DNA from: Didemnitutus sp047777955
GTDB lineage: Bacteria; Verrucomicrobiota; Verrucomicrobiia; Opitutales; Opitutaceae
Reading direction: 5' to 3'
Assembly: GCF_047777955.1 (NCBI RefSeq)
Contig: NZ_CP180537.1
Span: 868,001-932,000, forward strand
Length of the DNA stretch: 64,000 nt
Numbering within the stretch: position 1 is the stretch's first letter; every line of letters begins with the position of its first letter. Made by a program: the position numbers and the translations under genes. Of this stretch, positions 1-8,721 are shown one piece after another. Under the pieces are notes generated by a model. It did no database searches and was not told the origin of the DNA. It worked only from the letters and a program-made list of their open reading frames with translations.

Positions 1-37
1 GCGTTGCGACGCCGGGCGTGGCGCGCAGAAAGGCCGC

Positions 38-610
38 ATGCAGAAACCGATGATCTGGCTGGGCGCGCTCGTGCTGGCGGTGGCGGTGCAGGCGCAGGAT
101 TTCACGCGCACGATGACGGCGGAGGAGCAGGCGGCGGCCGGCCTGGAGAAGCTCAGCCCGGCGGAGCTGGCGAAGCTGAAGGCCGCGGTCGAGCGCTACA
201 AGGCCGGCGCGGTGGCCGTGGTGGAGCAGCAGGCCGAGCGGAAGGTGGCGGCGGCCGAGGGGAAGGCGAAGGAGGCCGAGAGCCGGGCGGCGAACGCAGC
301 CGCGGCCGAGCCGAAGAAGGGGCCGAGCTGGCTGAGCGCGCTGATCACCCTGAAGAAAGCGGAGGAGAAACCCGACGGGCTCGAGATGATCGAGACCCGG
401 CTGGCGGGATCGATCTCGACGTTCCGGGGCAAGCGCTCCTTCGCGTTGGAAAACGGGCAGGTCTGGCAGATGACCGAGGCCGATTCCTATGCCGGTCCGA
501 CCTACGAGCGTCCGGTGGTGAAGATCCGCCCGGGCCTGATGGGGGTGTTCTGGCTCCAGATCCCCGAGGCGGCGGTTCGCGTGAAGGTGAAGCCGGTTAA
601 GCTCGAATAA
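38..610 (+). CDS. Secreted protein of unknown function, tandem paralog 1
   Basis: 190 residues. An N-terminal signal peptide (hydrophobic residues about 5-18, cleavage probably after VQAQ) suggests export. Next comes a helical, Ala/Glu/Lys-rich segment (about 25-95) with the pattern AGLEKLSPAELAKL, then a C-terminal part of about 80 residues rich in beta-type sequence (FALENGQVWQ, VVKIRPG, VKVKPVKLE) that resembles a small SH3-like barrel. The ATG at 38 follows an AGAAAGG ribosome site. The next gene is a clear paralog with the same three-part layout. I do not recognise a named family and no catalytic motif is visible. A periplasmic or envelope location is inferred. Confidence 0.8.
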   Translation: MQKPMIWLGALVLAVAVQAQDFTRTMTAEEQAAAGLEKLSPAELAKLKAAVERYKAGAVAVVEQQAERKVAAAEGKAKEAESRAANAAAAEPKKGPSWLSALITLKKAEEKPDGLEMIETRLAGSISTFRGKRSFALENGQVWQMTEADSYAGPTYERPVVKIRPGLMGVFWLQIPEAAVRVKVKPVKLE

Positions 611-668
611 GGCAGGATTGGTCGCGTCGCGGTTGCGGTGGCGCCGGAGAAGGGCATGCTGCGCGGCC

Positions 669-1193
669 ATGAAGTCGCTCGTTGCCGTTTTGCTCGCGCT
701 GTGCGCCGCCGTCTCGGCGGTGGCGGCGGAGGGTTTCCTCAAGAATCTGCCGGCGGACCAGTTTGCCGCCGCGGGGCTGAACAAGCTCACCGCCGAGGAG
801 CTGGCTCGCCTGGAGCAGCTGATCGCGGAGCGGGAGGCCGGCGTGAAGGCGGCGGCGGCCGTGCCGGCGCCGGCGGCGTCGAAGCCGGAGGCCAAGGTGG
901 CCGGGCCGGGCTGGCTGCGCGCGCTGGTGACGCTGCAGGAGACGGCGGAAAAGCCGGATGCGGCCGAGGCGATCGTGACGCGGCTGGCCGGCGACTACGA
1001 GGGCTGGAGCGGCAAGACCCTGTTCCAGCTCGAGAACGGTCAGATCTGGCAGCAGACGGGCGGCGGCGAGCGCATCGACGACAAGCGCCATGCTCCGGCG
1101 GTGAAGATCTATCCGGGCATGATGGGCGCCTACTGGCTTGAGATCGAGGGCGTGCGCGAACGCGTGAAGGTGAAGCCGGTGAAGCTGAAGTGA
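669..1193 (+). CDS. Secreted protein of unknown function, tandem paralog 2
   Basis: 174 residues from the ATG at 669; a longer reading from a TTG at 618 would put basic residues before an otherwise normal signal peptide (MKSLVAVLLALCAAVSAVAA), so the ATG is preferred. It shares with its upstream neighbour the AAGLNKLTAEELARLEQL-type helical segment, the conserved FQLENGQIWQQ and VKIYPGMMGAYWLEIEG stretches, and the same ending VKVKPVKLK. The gap to the first copy is 58 bases, so co-transcription is likely. The pair looks like a tandem duplication that has diverged. The function is unknown; export is supported by the signal peptide. Confidence 0.8.
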   Translation: MKSLVAVLLALCAAVSAVAAEGFLKNLPADQFAAAGLNKLTAEELARLEQLIAEREAGVKAAAAVPAPAASKPEAKVAGPGWLRALVTLQETAEKPDAAEAIVTRLAGDYEGWSGKTLFQLENGQIWQQTGGGERIDDKRHAPAVKIYPGMMGAYWLEIEGVRERVKVKPVKLK

Positions 1194-1276
1194 GCGGCGG
1201 CAGGCGGCGGCGCGCAGATTAACGGAGCCTTGTTCGGGAGGAAGGGCGGCGGGTGCGGCGACCCGTGCTACCAGGC

Positions 1277-1305
1277 AAAGAAAAAGGCGCGCCGGGCGGC
1301 GCGCC
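1277..1305 (-). terminator. Rho-independent terminator of gyrB-gyrA
   Basis: The 8-base arms GGCGCGCC at 1286-1293 and 1298-1305 enclose a 4-base loop. Read on the minus strand, the stem is followed by TTTTTCTTT. It lies about 70 bases beyond the gyrA stop codon. Confidence 0.85.
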
Positions 1306-1375
1306 GTGATTCGGGGGCGAAGGCGCTTGCGTGCCCGCGCCCTGGAAGGGCCGTTGAGGGCAACGGCCCCTACCG

Positions 1376-3946
1376 TCAGGCGGACGGAGCGGCGCCGGTG
1401 GCGGGAGCCTCCGGAGCTTCGTTCGCGGATTCCTCGTCGGGCGAGGCTATGACCTTCGCGATGGCGAGGAGCTTGTCGCCTTCCTCGAGGTTGACGAGCT
1501 TCACGCCCTTCGCGCCGCGACCGGTTTCGCGGATTTCCTTCACGCGGGTGCGGATGCTCTGGCCCTTGGCGGTGAGCAGCATGACTTCGTCGGTGTCGCG
1601 GACGCTGAGCGCGCCGGCGACGGCGACGGAGCCGTCCTCGGGGAGGTCGATGGCAATGACGCCCGTGCCGCCGCGGCGGATCATGCGGTAGTCCTCGAAC
1701 GGCGTGCGCTTGCCGATGCCGTCCTCGCGGGCGACGAGCAGGCGGGCCTCGTGGTCGCAGACCTCGATGGCCTGGAGGTGGTCGCCCTTCTTCTTGAACT
1801 TCATGCCGGTGACGCCGGCGGTGAAGCGGCCCATGGAGCGCAGGCCGAGCTTCGGGCCGGCGTCCTCGGCGTCGCCTTCGGCGGCGGCCTCGGCGGTCTC
1901 CGGTGCATCGTCGGACTCGGCGGCGCCCTCGAAGAAACGGACGGCCTGACCCTGGTGGGAGACGAGGATGATCTCGTTGGCGCCGTTGGTGAGGACGGCG
2001 CCGACGATGTCGTCGCCCTCGGCGAGCTTCATGCCGCGGATGCCGCCCTCGCGGGTGGCGCCCTCGTATTCGGCGAGGGCGGTCTTCTTGATCGCGCCGC
2101 TCTTGGTGGCCATGACGACGAAGTGCTCGGGCGTGAATTCCTTCACGCAGAGCAGCGCGGCGAGCTTCTCGCCGTTGGTCAGGCGGAGGAAGGAGGCGAC
2201 GGACTTGCCCTTGGCGGTGCGGGTGCCCTCGGGGATGTCGTAGACCTTCTTCGCGTGGCACTGGCCGGTGCTGGTGAAGAAGAGCACGTAGTCGTGCGTG
2301 GAGGCGGTGAAGAGGTTTTCGACGAAGTCGTCCTCGTAGGTCTCGGCGCCGATGACGCCCTTGCCGCCGCGCTTCTGGGCGCGGTATTCGGCGACGGGCG
2401 TGCGCTTGATGAAGCCGAGGTGGGAGACGGTGATGACGGCGCCCTCGTTCGGGATGACGTCCTCCATGCGGAGGTCGCCGGCGTCGTCGATGATCTGGGT
2501 GCGGCGCGGCGAGGCGTATTTGTCGCGGAGCTCGAGCAGCTCCTTTTTGATCAGGGCGAGGAGCTTGTGCTCGTCGTCGAGGATGCCCTGGAGCTCCTCG
2601 ATGAGGCGCATCAGCTCGAGGTATTCCGCCTCGATCTTGGAGCGCTCGAGGCCGGTGAGCTGGTAGAGGCGGAGCTCGAGGATGGCGTTGGTCTGCGCCT
2701 CGGAGAGCGGATACTTCGCCATCAACTTTTCCTTCGCTTCCTCGCGGTTGGCGGAAGCGCGGATGATCTTCACGAAGTCGTCGAGGTTATCGAGGGCGAT
2801 GATGTAGCCCTCGAGGATGTGGGCGCGTTCCTTGGCGCGGTTGAGGCGGAACTGCGTGCGGCGGGTGACGACGTCGCGGCGGTGGTCGATGTAGCACTCG
2901 ATGAGCTCCTTGATGTTCATCTGCTTCGGCCGCTTCTTGTCGAGAGCCAGCAGGATGACGCCGAAGGAGGATTCGAGGGCGGTCTTCTGGTAGAGCTGGT
3001 TGATGATGACCTGCGACTGCTCGCCGCGCTTGAGCTCGATGACGATGCGCGTGTTCTCGTCGGACTCGTCGCGGAGGTCGCGGATGCCGTCGATCTGTTT
3101 CTCGCGCACGAGCTCGGCGATGCGGAGCACGAGCGAGGCGCGGTTCACGTTGTAGGGGATCTCGGTGATGACGATCTGCTCGCCGCCGCCCTTGATCTCC
3201 TCGGTGTGGGCCTTGCCGCGCATGCGGACGATGCCCTTGCCGGTGGTGAGGTAGGACTTGATGCCAGCGCGGCCGTTGATGTAGCCGCCGGTCGGGAAGT
3301 CCGGGCCGGGGATGTAGGTGACGAGTTCCTCGACGGAGACGTTCGGGCGATCGATGACGACGCAGGTGGCGTCGATGATTTCGCTCAGGTTGTGCGGCGG
3401 GATGTTGGTCGTCATGCCGACCGCGATGCCGGTCGAGCCGTTCATCAGCAGGTTGGGCAGGGCGGCGGGGAGGACGGTGGGCTCGGTGGTCGACTCCTTG
3501 TAGTTGGGCGCGAAGTCGACGGTCTCCTCCTCGATGTCCTTGAGGAGCTCCTCGGAAATGTCGCGCAGGCGGCACTCGGTGTAGCGGTAGGCGGCGGGCG
3601 GGTCGCCGTCGACGGAGCCGAAGTTGCCCTGCGGGTCGATGAGCTGGTAGCGCATGACCCAATTTTGCGCGAGGCGGACGAGGGTGTCGTAGACGGAGGA
3701 GTCGCCGTGCGGGTGGTAGTTCTTGAGGACTTCACCGACGACGCCGGCGCACTTGTCGAAGGCGCGGTTGTGGAGCAGGCCCTCGCGGAGCATCGCGTAG
3801 AGGATGCGGCGCTGCACCGGCTTCAGGCCGTCGCGCGCGTCGGGCAGGGCGCGCGAGATGATGACCGACATCGAGTAGTCGATGTAGGCCGTCTGCATGA
3901 TGTCGGTGATGTTGGCGGTCGAAAGTTTTTCGTTCGCGGTATACAC
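1376..3946 (-). CDS. gyrA: DNA gyrase subunit A
   Basis: 856 residues; the breakage-reunion subunit of DNA gyrase, which introduces negative supercoils as an A2B2 tetramer in the cytoplasm. The catalytic tyrosine is Tyr122 in the RYTECR context. Quinolone-pocket residues Ser83 and Asp87 are the wild-type-like ones (HPHGDSSVYDT). The C-terminal domain carries a GyrA box variant, QKRGGKG, which argues for gyrase rather than topoisomerase IV. Two unusual parts are an acidic Ala/Glu/Asp-rich insertion in the C-terminal propeller (near AAESDDAPETAEA) and an acidic Ala/Pro tail. The start is a GTG at 3944-3946 with no good ribosome site. It lies 53 bases after gyrB, and the spacer is filled by a heptamer repeat. 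Confidence 0.98.
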   Translation of the reverse strand: MYTANEKLSTANITDIMQTAYIDYSMSVIISRALPDARDGLKPVQRRILYAMLREGLLHNRAFDKCAGVVGEVLKNYHPHGDSSVYDTLVRLAQNWVMRYQLIDPQGNFGSVDGDPPAAYRYTECRLRDISEELLKDIEEETVDFAPNYKESTTEPTVLPAALPNLLMNGSTGIAVGMTTNIPPHNLSEIIDATCVVIDRPNVSVEELVTYIPGPDFPTGGYINGRAGIKSYLTTGKGIVRMRGKAHTEEIKGGGEQIVITEIPYNVNRASLVLRIAELVREKQIDGIRDLRDESDENTRIVIELKRGEQSQVIINQLYQKTALESSFGVILLALDKKRPKQMNIKELIECYIDHRRDVVTRRTQFRLNRAKERAHILEGYIIALDNLDDFVKIIRASANREEAKEKLMAKYPLSEAQTNAILELRLYQLTGLERSKIEAEYLELMRLIEELQGILDDEHKLLALIKKELLELRDKYASPRRTQIIDDAGDLRMEDVIPNEGAVITVSHLGFIKRTPVAEYRAQKRGGKGVIGAETYEDDFVENLFTASTHDYVLFFTSTGQCHAKKVYDIPEGTRTAKGKSVASFLRLTNGEKLAALLCVKEFTPEHFVVMATKSGAIKKTALAEYEGATREGGIRGMKLAEGDDIVGAVLTNGANEIILVSHQGQAVRFFEGAAESDDAPETAEAAAEGDAEDAGPKLGLRSMGRFTAGVTGMKFKKKGDHLQAIEVCDHEARLLVAREDGIGKRTPFEDYRMIRRGGTGVIAIDLPEDGSVAVAGALSVRDTDEVMLLTAKGQSIRTRVKEIRETGRGAKGVKLVNLEEGDKLLAIAKVIASPDEESANEAPEAPATGAAPSA

Positions 3947-3954
3947 GTGGGAAA

Positions 3955-3985
3955 AGCTGAGAGCTTAGAGCTGAGGGCTGAGAGC
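3955..3985. repeat. Heptamer tandem repeat between gyrB and gyrA
   Basis: Four consecutive 7-base units, AGCTGAG, AGCTTAG, AGCTGAG and GGCTGAG, run from 3955 to 3982 and are followed by a partial AGC. The repeat occupies most of the 53-base gyrB-gyrA spacer, just upstream of the gyrA start on the minus strand. Confidence 0.8.
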
Positions 3986-3999
3986 GGTGGAAGCGGCGA

Positions 4000-6519
4000 T
4001 CAAACGTCCAGGTATTGGACGTTCAGCGCGTTGTCCTCGATGAACTGGCGGCGGGGGGCGACTTCCTCGCCCATCAAAAGCGTGAAGAGGGCGTCGGCCT
4101 TGGCGGCGTCGTTGATGTTCACCTTGAGCAGGCGGCGCTTGTCGGGGTCCATCGTCGTCTCGTAGAGCTGCTTCGGGTTCATTTCACCGAGACCCTTGTA
4201 GCGCTGGATGGAGAGGCCCTTGCGGCCGTTGGCGCGGATCTGGGTGATGATCTCGAGCGGCGAGTGGAGCTCGGTCTTCAGCTCGCTCTTGGTGCCGGGG
4301 TTTTCGGTGAAGACGTAGCGGGCGGTCTCGGTGACGGCGAACTTCGTCTCGACGCCGGCGTGGGCGAGGGCCTTGAGGAGCTTGGTCATCTCGTTGGCCT
4401 CGAAAATCTCGTGGATGGTCACGCGGCGCTGCGGGCCGACGGGGGCGGCGCCGTTGGCGCTGGCGGCGGTGGTGGCGTCGACGTCGAGGCCCATCTCGGC
4501 GACGAAGGCGGCGCGGTCCTTGTCGGTGCGGAGGAAGCGGTGCGACTCCTTGTTGCCCTCGCGGATGCGGGCGAGGTAGCGCGGGAGCTCGTGCGTGCCG
4601 GCGTCGTGCTGGTCGAGGTATTCGGCGAGCTGGGCGCCGTGGCGGGTGATGCCGTGGCCGAGCTTCTCCAGGGCGGCGAGCATCTCGACGATGGGGTCGA
4701 TCTGCGCGGGGGCGAAGACGTGGTTGTCCGCGGCGCGGGAGAGCACGATGTCCTCGGAGCCGAGCTCGAGGAGGATGCGGTTGAGCTGCTCGTCGTTGTC
4801 GACGTATTGCTCGCGCTTCTTGCGCTTGATTTTGTAGAGCGGCGGCTGGGCGATGTAGACGTAGCCGCGCTCGATGATGCCCTTCATCTGGCGATAGAGG
4901 AACGTCAGGAGCAGCGTGCGGATGTGCGAGCCGTCGACGTCGGCGTCGGTCATGATGATGACCTTGTGGTAGCGCGCCTTCTCGGCGTTGAAGGAGGCGT
5001 CGTCCTCGCCGGTGCCGATGCCGGTGCCGATGGCGGTGATGAGGGTGCGGATTTCCTCGTTCGAGAGCACCTTGTCGAGCTGGGCCTTCTCCGAGTTGAT
5101 CAGCTTGCCGCGGAGCGGGAGGATGGCCTGGTAGCGGCGGTCGCGGCCCTGTTTGGCGGAGCCGCCGGCGGAGTCGCCCTCGACGATGTAGAGTTCGCAG
5201 ACCTGCGGGTCTTTTTCGGAGCAGTCGGCGAGCTTGCCGGGGAGGCCGCCGCCGGAGAGGGCGCCCTTGCGGATGGTCTCGCGGGCCTTGCGGGCGGCCT
5301 CGCGGGCGCGGGCGGCCATGAGGGACTTGTCGATGATGCGCTTGGCGATGCTCGGCGTGCTCTCGAAGGCGAACATCAGGCCCTCGTAGGTGGCGGAGCC
5401 GACGATCGACTCCACCTCGGGCGAGAGGAGCTTCACCTTGGTCTGCGACTCGAACTTCGGGTCGCTGTGCTTGATGGCGATGACGGCGGCGAGGCCCTCG
5501 CGGACGTCGTCACCGGTGATCTGCGGGTCCTTGTCCTTGAGGAGATTGTTGGCCTTGGCGAACTGGTTGATCGCGCGCGTGAGCGCCGAGCGGAAGCCGG
5601 AGAGGTGCGTGCCGCCGTCGGGGTTGTGGATCGTGTTGGTGTAGCAGAGGACGAGGTCGTTGAAGGAGTCGTTGTATTGGAGGACGACCTCGAGGTGCAC
5701 CTCGGCCTTCTTGCCGTCGATCTCGGTCTGGGTCTCCTTGGCGATGCGGACGGGCTGCGGGTGCAGGGCGGTCTTGCCCTGGTTGAGCTGCTTCACGAAC
5801 TCGACGACGCCGTCCTTGTAGAAATAGCGCTCGGGTTTCGGCTCCGAGGGGCGCTCGTCGGTGAAGACGATCTCGAGGCCGGAATTGAGGAAGGCCAGCT
5901 CGCGCAGGCGCTGGGAGATCTTGTCGGCCTTGAAGACGGTGGTCTCCTTGAAGATCTCGGGATCGGGCTTGAAGGTGATGAGCGTGCCCGTGCCCTTGGC
6001 CTTGCCGATGACCTCGAGCTTCTTGGTCGTCTTGCCGCGCTCGAAGGTCATGTGGTGGACCTGGCCGCCGCGCGAGACTTCGACCTCGAACCACTCGGAG
6101 ACGGCGTTCACGCACTTGGCGCCGACGCCGTGCGTGCCGCCCGAGAACTTGTAGCCGCCCTGGCCGTATTTGCCGCCCGAGTGGAGTGTCGTGAGCACCA
6201 TCTCGACGCCGGGAATCTTGTATTGCGGGTGGATGTCGACCGGGATGCCGCGGCCGTCGTCGCGGACGGAGATGGAGCCGTCGACGTGGATCGTGACCTC
6301 GATCTTCTTGCAGTGGCCGGCGAGATGCTCGTCGACCGAGTTGTCCAGGACCTCGGAAACGCAGTGGTGCAGCGCGCGTTCGTCGGTGCCGCCGATATAC
6401 ATGCCGGGCTTCTTCCGGACGGCCTCGAGGCCCTCGAGTTTGCCCAGTTTGGAGGCGTCGTAAGTGTCGCCGGTGGCGGGAATTTTCGGTGCGGGGGAGG
6501 CTTCGTCAGGAGCGGACAT
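4000..6519 (-). CDS. gyrB: DNA gyrase subunit B
   Basis: 839 residues; the ATPase subunit of DNA gyrase. The N-terminal GHKL ATPase domain shows EVLDNSVDEH, DDGRGIPV and GGTHGVGAKCVNA. The TOPRIM domain shows VEGDSAGGSAKQGRDR and DADVDGSHIRTLLL. The C-terminus has the typical RYKGLGEMNPKQLYETTMD. The length, and a helical stretch of about 170 residues between TOPRIM and the C-terminal end, match the Gram-negative type with an insertion in the tail. The ATG at 6517-6519 fits a short charged leader before the GLEAVRKKPGMYIG start of the fold. It is the first gene of the gyrB-gyrA pair. The upstream 270 bases are unusually AT-rich and probably hold the promoter. Confidence 0.98.
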   Translation of the reverse strand: MSAPDEASPAPKIPATGDTYDASKLGKLEGLEAVRKKPGMYIGGTDERALHHCVSEVLDNSVDEHLAGHCKKIEVTIHVDGSISVRDDGRGIPVDIHPQYKIPGVEMVLTTLHSGGKYGQGGYKFSGGTHGVGAKCVNAVSEWFEVEVSRGGQVHHMTFERGKTTKKLEVIGKAKGTGTLITFKPDPEIFKETTVFKADKISQRLRELAFLNSGLEIVFTDERPSEPKPERYFYKDGVVEFVKQLNQGKTALHPQPVRIAKETQTEIDGKKAEVHLEVVLQYNDSFNDLVLCYTNTIHNPDGGTHLSGFRSALTRAINQFAKANNLLKDKDPQITGDDVREGLAAVIAIKHSDPKFESQTKVKLLSPEVESIVGSATYEGLMFAFESTPSIAKRIIDKSLMAARAREAARKARETIRKGALSGGGLPGKLADCSEKDPQVCELYIVEGDSAGGSAKQGRDRRYQAILPLRGKLINSEKAQLDKVLSNEEIRTLITAIGTGIGTGEDDASFNAEKARYHKVIIMTDADVDGSHIRTLLLTFLYRQMKGIIERGYVYIAQPPLYKIKRKKREQYVDNDEQLNRILLELGSEDIVLSRAADNHVFAPAQIDPIVEMLAALEKLGHGITRHGAQLAEYLDQHDAGTHELPRYLARIREGNKESHRFLRTDKDRAAFVAEMGLDVDATTAASANGAAPVGPQRRVTIHEIFEANEMTKLLKALAHAGVETKFAVTETARYVFTENPGTKSELKTELHSPLEIITQIRANGRKGLSIQRYKGLGEMNPKQLYETTMDPDKRRLLKVNINDAAKADALFTLLMGEEVAPRRQFIEDNALNVQYLDV

Positions 6520-6787
6520 TCAGCAGAAAAATTGAATGGAAAAACGTCTCGGAAAACGGGCGGCGCGACAAGGGATTTTTCCGGTTTTTTTGACCATTTT
6601 AATTGGCTGATAAATATCATCTTACGGCGTAAAAATCGCCTGGCTTTTGCGCGCGTGGGCGCGGGGTGGCGGATGAGCCTTTTGGCCCTGCCGGCGACAG
6701 GCGGTGCGCCGCGCGGAATTTGCCCGAAAATGGGCGCGCCGGAGGTTTCGTTTGACGGTGTCGCCGCGCGCGGGGCAGTGTCGCGCC
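6520..6787. promoter_or_regulatory. AT-rich divergent spacer, probable promoters for gyrB and the zinc-ribbon/rnpB unit
   Basis: The only strongly AT-rich spacer in this part of the window, lying between two divergent units. On the plus strand a TTGACC at 6590-6595 lies 19 bases before TATCAT at 6615-6620, a weak sigma-70-like pair that could serve the zinc-ribbon gene and rnpB. No convincing -35/-10 pair was found for gyrB on the minus strand. The individual boxes are guesses; only the regional composition is solid. Confidence 0.35.
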
Positions 6788-7495
6788 ATGGCTGCGATCA
6801 AAATGGACAACCTGCTCGCGTGGCAGGAGGCGGACATGAAGCGCTTGGCGCTCGAGCAGCAGCTGGCGGCGGCGCCCCGGGACATCGCCGCGGTGGAGGC
6901 CCGGATCGCGGCCGAGCGGCAGGCGATCGAGACCGCGAAGTCCGAGTGGCACAGCCTGGAGGCGAGGAAGAAGGCCCTCGAGAACGACATCAAGTCCGCG
7001 CAGGAAAAGGCCGCGAAGTATCGCACCCAGCAGCTCGAGGTGCGGAAGAACGACGAGTATCGCGCGCTGACCCATGAGATCGAGACGACAGAGGCGACGA
7101 TCGGGGGCTTCGAGGAGGAGGAGCTGAAGGTGATGTATGCGATCGACGAGGCGAAGAAGCGTTTCGCCGAGGCCGAGCGCGCGCTGAAGCAGAACATTTC
7201 CGGCCACGAGGGCAGAATCGCCGCGTTGCGCGCGCACGAGCAGGAGCTGCGCGCGGAGCACGGGCAGGCGGTGACGGCGGCCGAGGCGGCGCGGGCGCAC
7301 GTGCCCGAGCCGCAGGTGCGCCTCTATGACCGCCTGGCGAAAAAGCCCGGCTTGCCGGCCTGCGTGCCGGTGCAGGGCGGCCGCTGCGGCGGCTGCCACA
7401 TGAAAGTCTCGTCGAACATCGAGTTCGAGGCGCGCAAGGCGGAGAATATTGTCACTTGCGACCAGTGCGGGCGCATCGTTTATTGGCGGCTCTAG
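6788..7495 (+). CDS. C4-type zinc-ribbon coiled-coil protein (CT398/DUF164-like)
   Basis: 235 residues from the ATG at 6788. Residues about 10-170 are a long charged coiled coil (repeated AEARIAAERQAIETAKSEW-like heptads). The C-terminal ribbon has two cysteine pairs, CGGCH and CDQCG, that should bind one zinc ion. This is the architecture of the CT398/Slr0280 family, proposed to interact with flagellar, secretion or nucleic-acid machinery; its molecular role is unsettled. The TAG stop (7493-7495) lies inside the 5' strand of the predicted P1 helix of the RNase P RNA that follows, so the two genes physically overlap. Genes of this family next to rnpB are known in other phyla. Confidence 0.9.
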   Translation: MAAIKMDNLLAWQEADMKRLALEQQLAAAPRDIAAVEARIAAERQAIETAKSEWHSLEARKKALENDIKSAQEKAAKYRTQQLEVRKNDEYRALTHEIETTEATIGGFEEEELKVMYAIDEAKKRFAEAERALKQNISGHEGRIAALRAHEQELRAEHGQAVTAAEAARAHVPEPQVRLYDRLAKKPGLPACVPVQGGRCGGCHMKVSSNIEFEARKAENIVTCDQCGRIVYWRL

Positions 7496-7905
7496 TTTCG
7501 GAGCCAGACCTTCGCTCCGCGTTCTTTGAACCAGGAGAGGAAAGTCCGGACACCATCGGGCAGGATTCCGCGCGAAAGCGCGGGCGCGGCGCGTCAAGGC
7601 GCCGCGATGGACAGTGTCACAGAGAACAAACCGCCGCGCGGGCAACCGCGCGGTAAGGGTGAAAAGGTGGGGTAAGAGCCCACCGCGCCGCGCCGCAAGG
7701 CCGGCGGCACGAAAAACCCAATCCGGTGCAAGGCAACATAGGCGGCTGGGCGGCCCGTCCGATAGCCGCGGGTATGCCGCATCCTCCGTCGCTCCTTCGG
7801 GGCGGCGAAGGGCAGGTCCTCGCTTGCGGGGAGCTGAGAGAAATGAAGGTCAGGCGCGCTCCGGCGCGCTGCACAGAATCCGGCTTACGGCGCCGAAACT
7901 AGTTC
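7492..7905 (+). ncRNA. rnpB: RNase P RNA, bacterial type A
   Basis: The catalytic RNA of ribonuclease P, which trims the 5' leader of precursor tRNAs. Universal core elements are present in order: GAGGAAAGTCCGGACACC near 7537, ACAGAGAACAAACCGCC near 7618, GGTAAGGGTGAAA followed by GGTAAGAGCCCACCG near 7652, and the 3' core AGAGAAATGA then CAGAATCCGGCTTA near 7847-7886. The outer P1 helix pairs CTAGTTTCGG at 7492-7501 with CCGAAACTAG at 7893-7902, extended by GCC/GGC after one mismatch. The exact ends are inferred from P1. The 5' strand covers the stop codon of the upstream gene, so either transcript end processing or an internal promoter must define the mature RNA. Confidence 0.95.
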
Positions 7906-8024
7906 ATTCCACCATGCGGGGCGCGCTGCGACGAGCGGCGCGCCCCGCGCCATTTAGGGAGGCCGCGGCGGGGCGGCATTCCCGGCTCGCCCGGTGCGCG
8001 CCGCCGCCCTTTGCTGGCGTCCGG

Positions 8025-8711
8025 ATGAGCGGCGAGGGCGAGCGACGGCAGGCAATCACGCGCTGGGAGGCCGCGCGCGGGCGTGCGCTCTTCCCGCTGC
8101 CTTACGCCAGCACGCGCTGGCGGGCGGCGGACACGCATCTGATCCTGGCGGCGGGCGGCGTGCTGTTGTTCACCGCGCAGCGGCTCACGGGCTACATGGG
8201 TCTGTGGCTCTACCAGCGCCTGGCCTACCACCACCTCGTGCTGGCGGCGCACGTCGTCGGCGGAGCGGGGCTGGTGGTGGTGCTGACGCTCGGCGCGCGG
8301 CCGACGCCGATGCGCGGCCGCACGCTGCCGGGGCTGCACGTGGTGGCGAACCACGGGTGGAGCGTCGGGAGCTTCCTCGTCGTCTGGCTGTGGTGGATGT
8401 GCTGGCCGGCACTGCGGCCTGCGGGCCTGGCGGGGTGGATCGCGGCCGCGGCGGCCGGGGCGGGGCTGATGCTGGCGACGCTGCGGCGGATCGAGGCCTG
8501 GGTGGCGCGGCGGCCGCGGGCGGAGGCCTGGCGGGTGGGCGTGCCGGTGGTGCTGTGGCAGGCCTACAGCCTGCACTGGGAGCTGGCGCTGAACTTCCTG
8601 AAGGACGACGTCACGGCACGCCGCGGCGCGGTGCAGTGGGAGCAGATCGCGGCGGACCTCGCCGGCACCGCGCTCGGGCTGGCGTGGGCGCGGTGGGCGG
8701 CGCGGCGGTGA
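8025..8711 (+). CDS. Multi-pass membrane protein of unknown function
   Basis: 228 residues from the ATG at 8025; an apparent longer reading frame would run back through rnpB, so this start is preferred. Four hydrophobic segments are visible, roughly residues 37-55, 67-92, 112-130 and 138-156, separated by Arg-rich turns, followed by a cytoplasmic-looking stretch with many Trp and Arg residues. No conserved catalytic motif or family signature is recognised. It lies 120 bases downstream of rnpB on the same strand and convergent with the first pilin cassette (10 bases from its last gene). The sequence is very GC-rich like its neighbours. The function is unknown. Confidence 0.6.
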   Translation: MSGEGERRQAITRWEAARGRALFPLPYASTRWRAADTHLILAAGGVLLFTAQRLTGYMGLWLYQRLAYHHLVLAAHVVGGAGLVVVLTLGARPTPMRGRTLPGLHVVANHGWSVGSFLVVWLWWMCWPALRPAGLAGWIAAAAAGAGLMLATLRRIEAWVARRPRAEAWRVGVPVVLWQAYSLHWELALNFLKDDVTARRGAVQWEQIAADLAGTALGLAWARWAARR

Positions 8712-8721
8712 CGCGCGGCGC

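Noticed and set aside
1751..7077. Very long open reading frames (804 and 1020 residues) on the strand opposite gyrA and gyrB
   Set aside because: They mirror the gyrase genes and have a low-complexity Ala/Val/Glu/Asp/Gly/Leu composition with no family motif. High GC content suppresses antisense stop codons.
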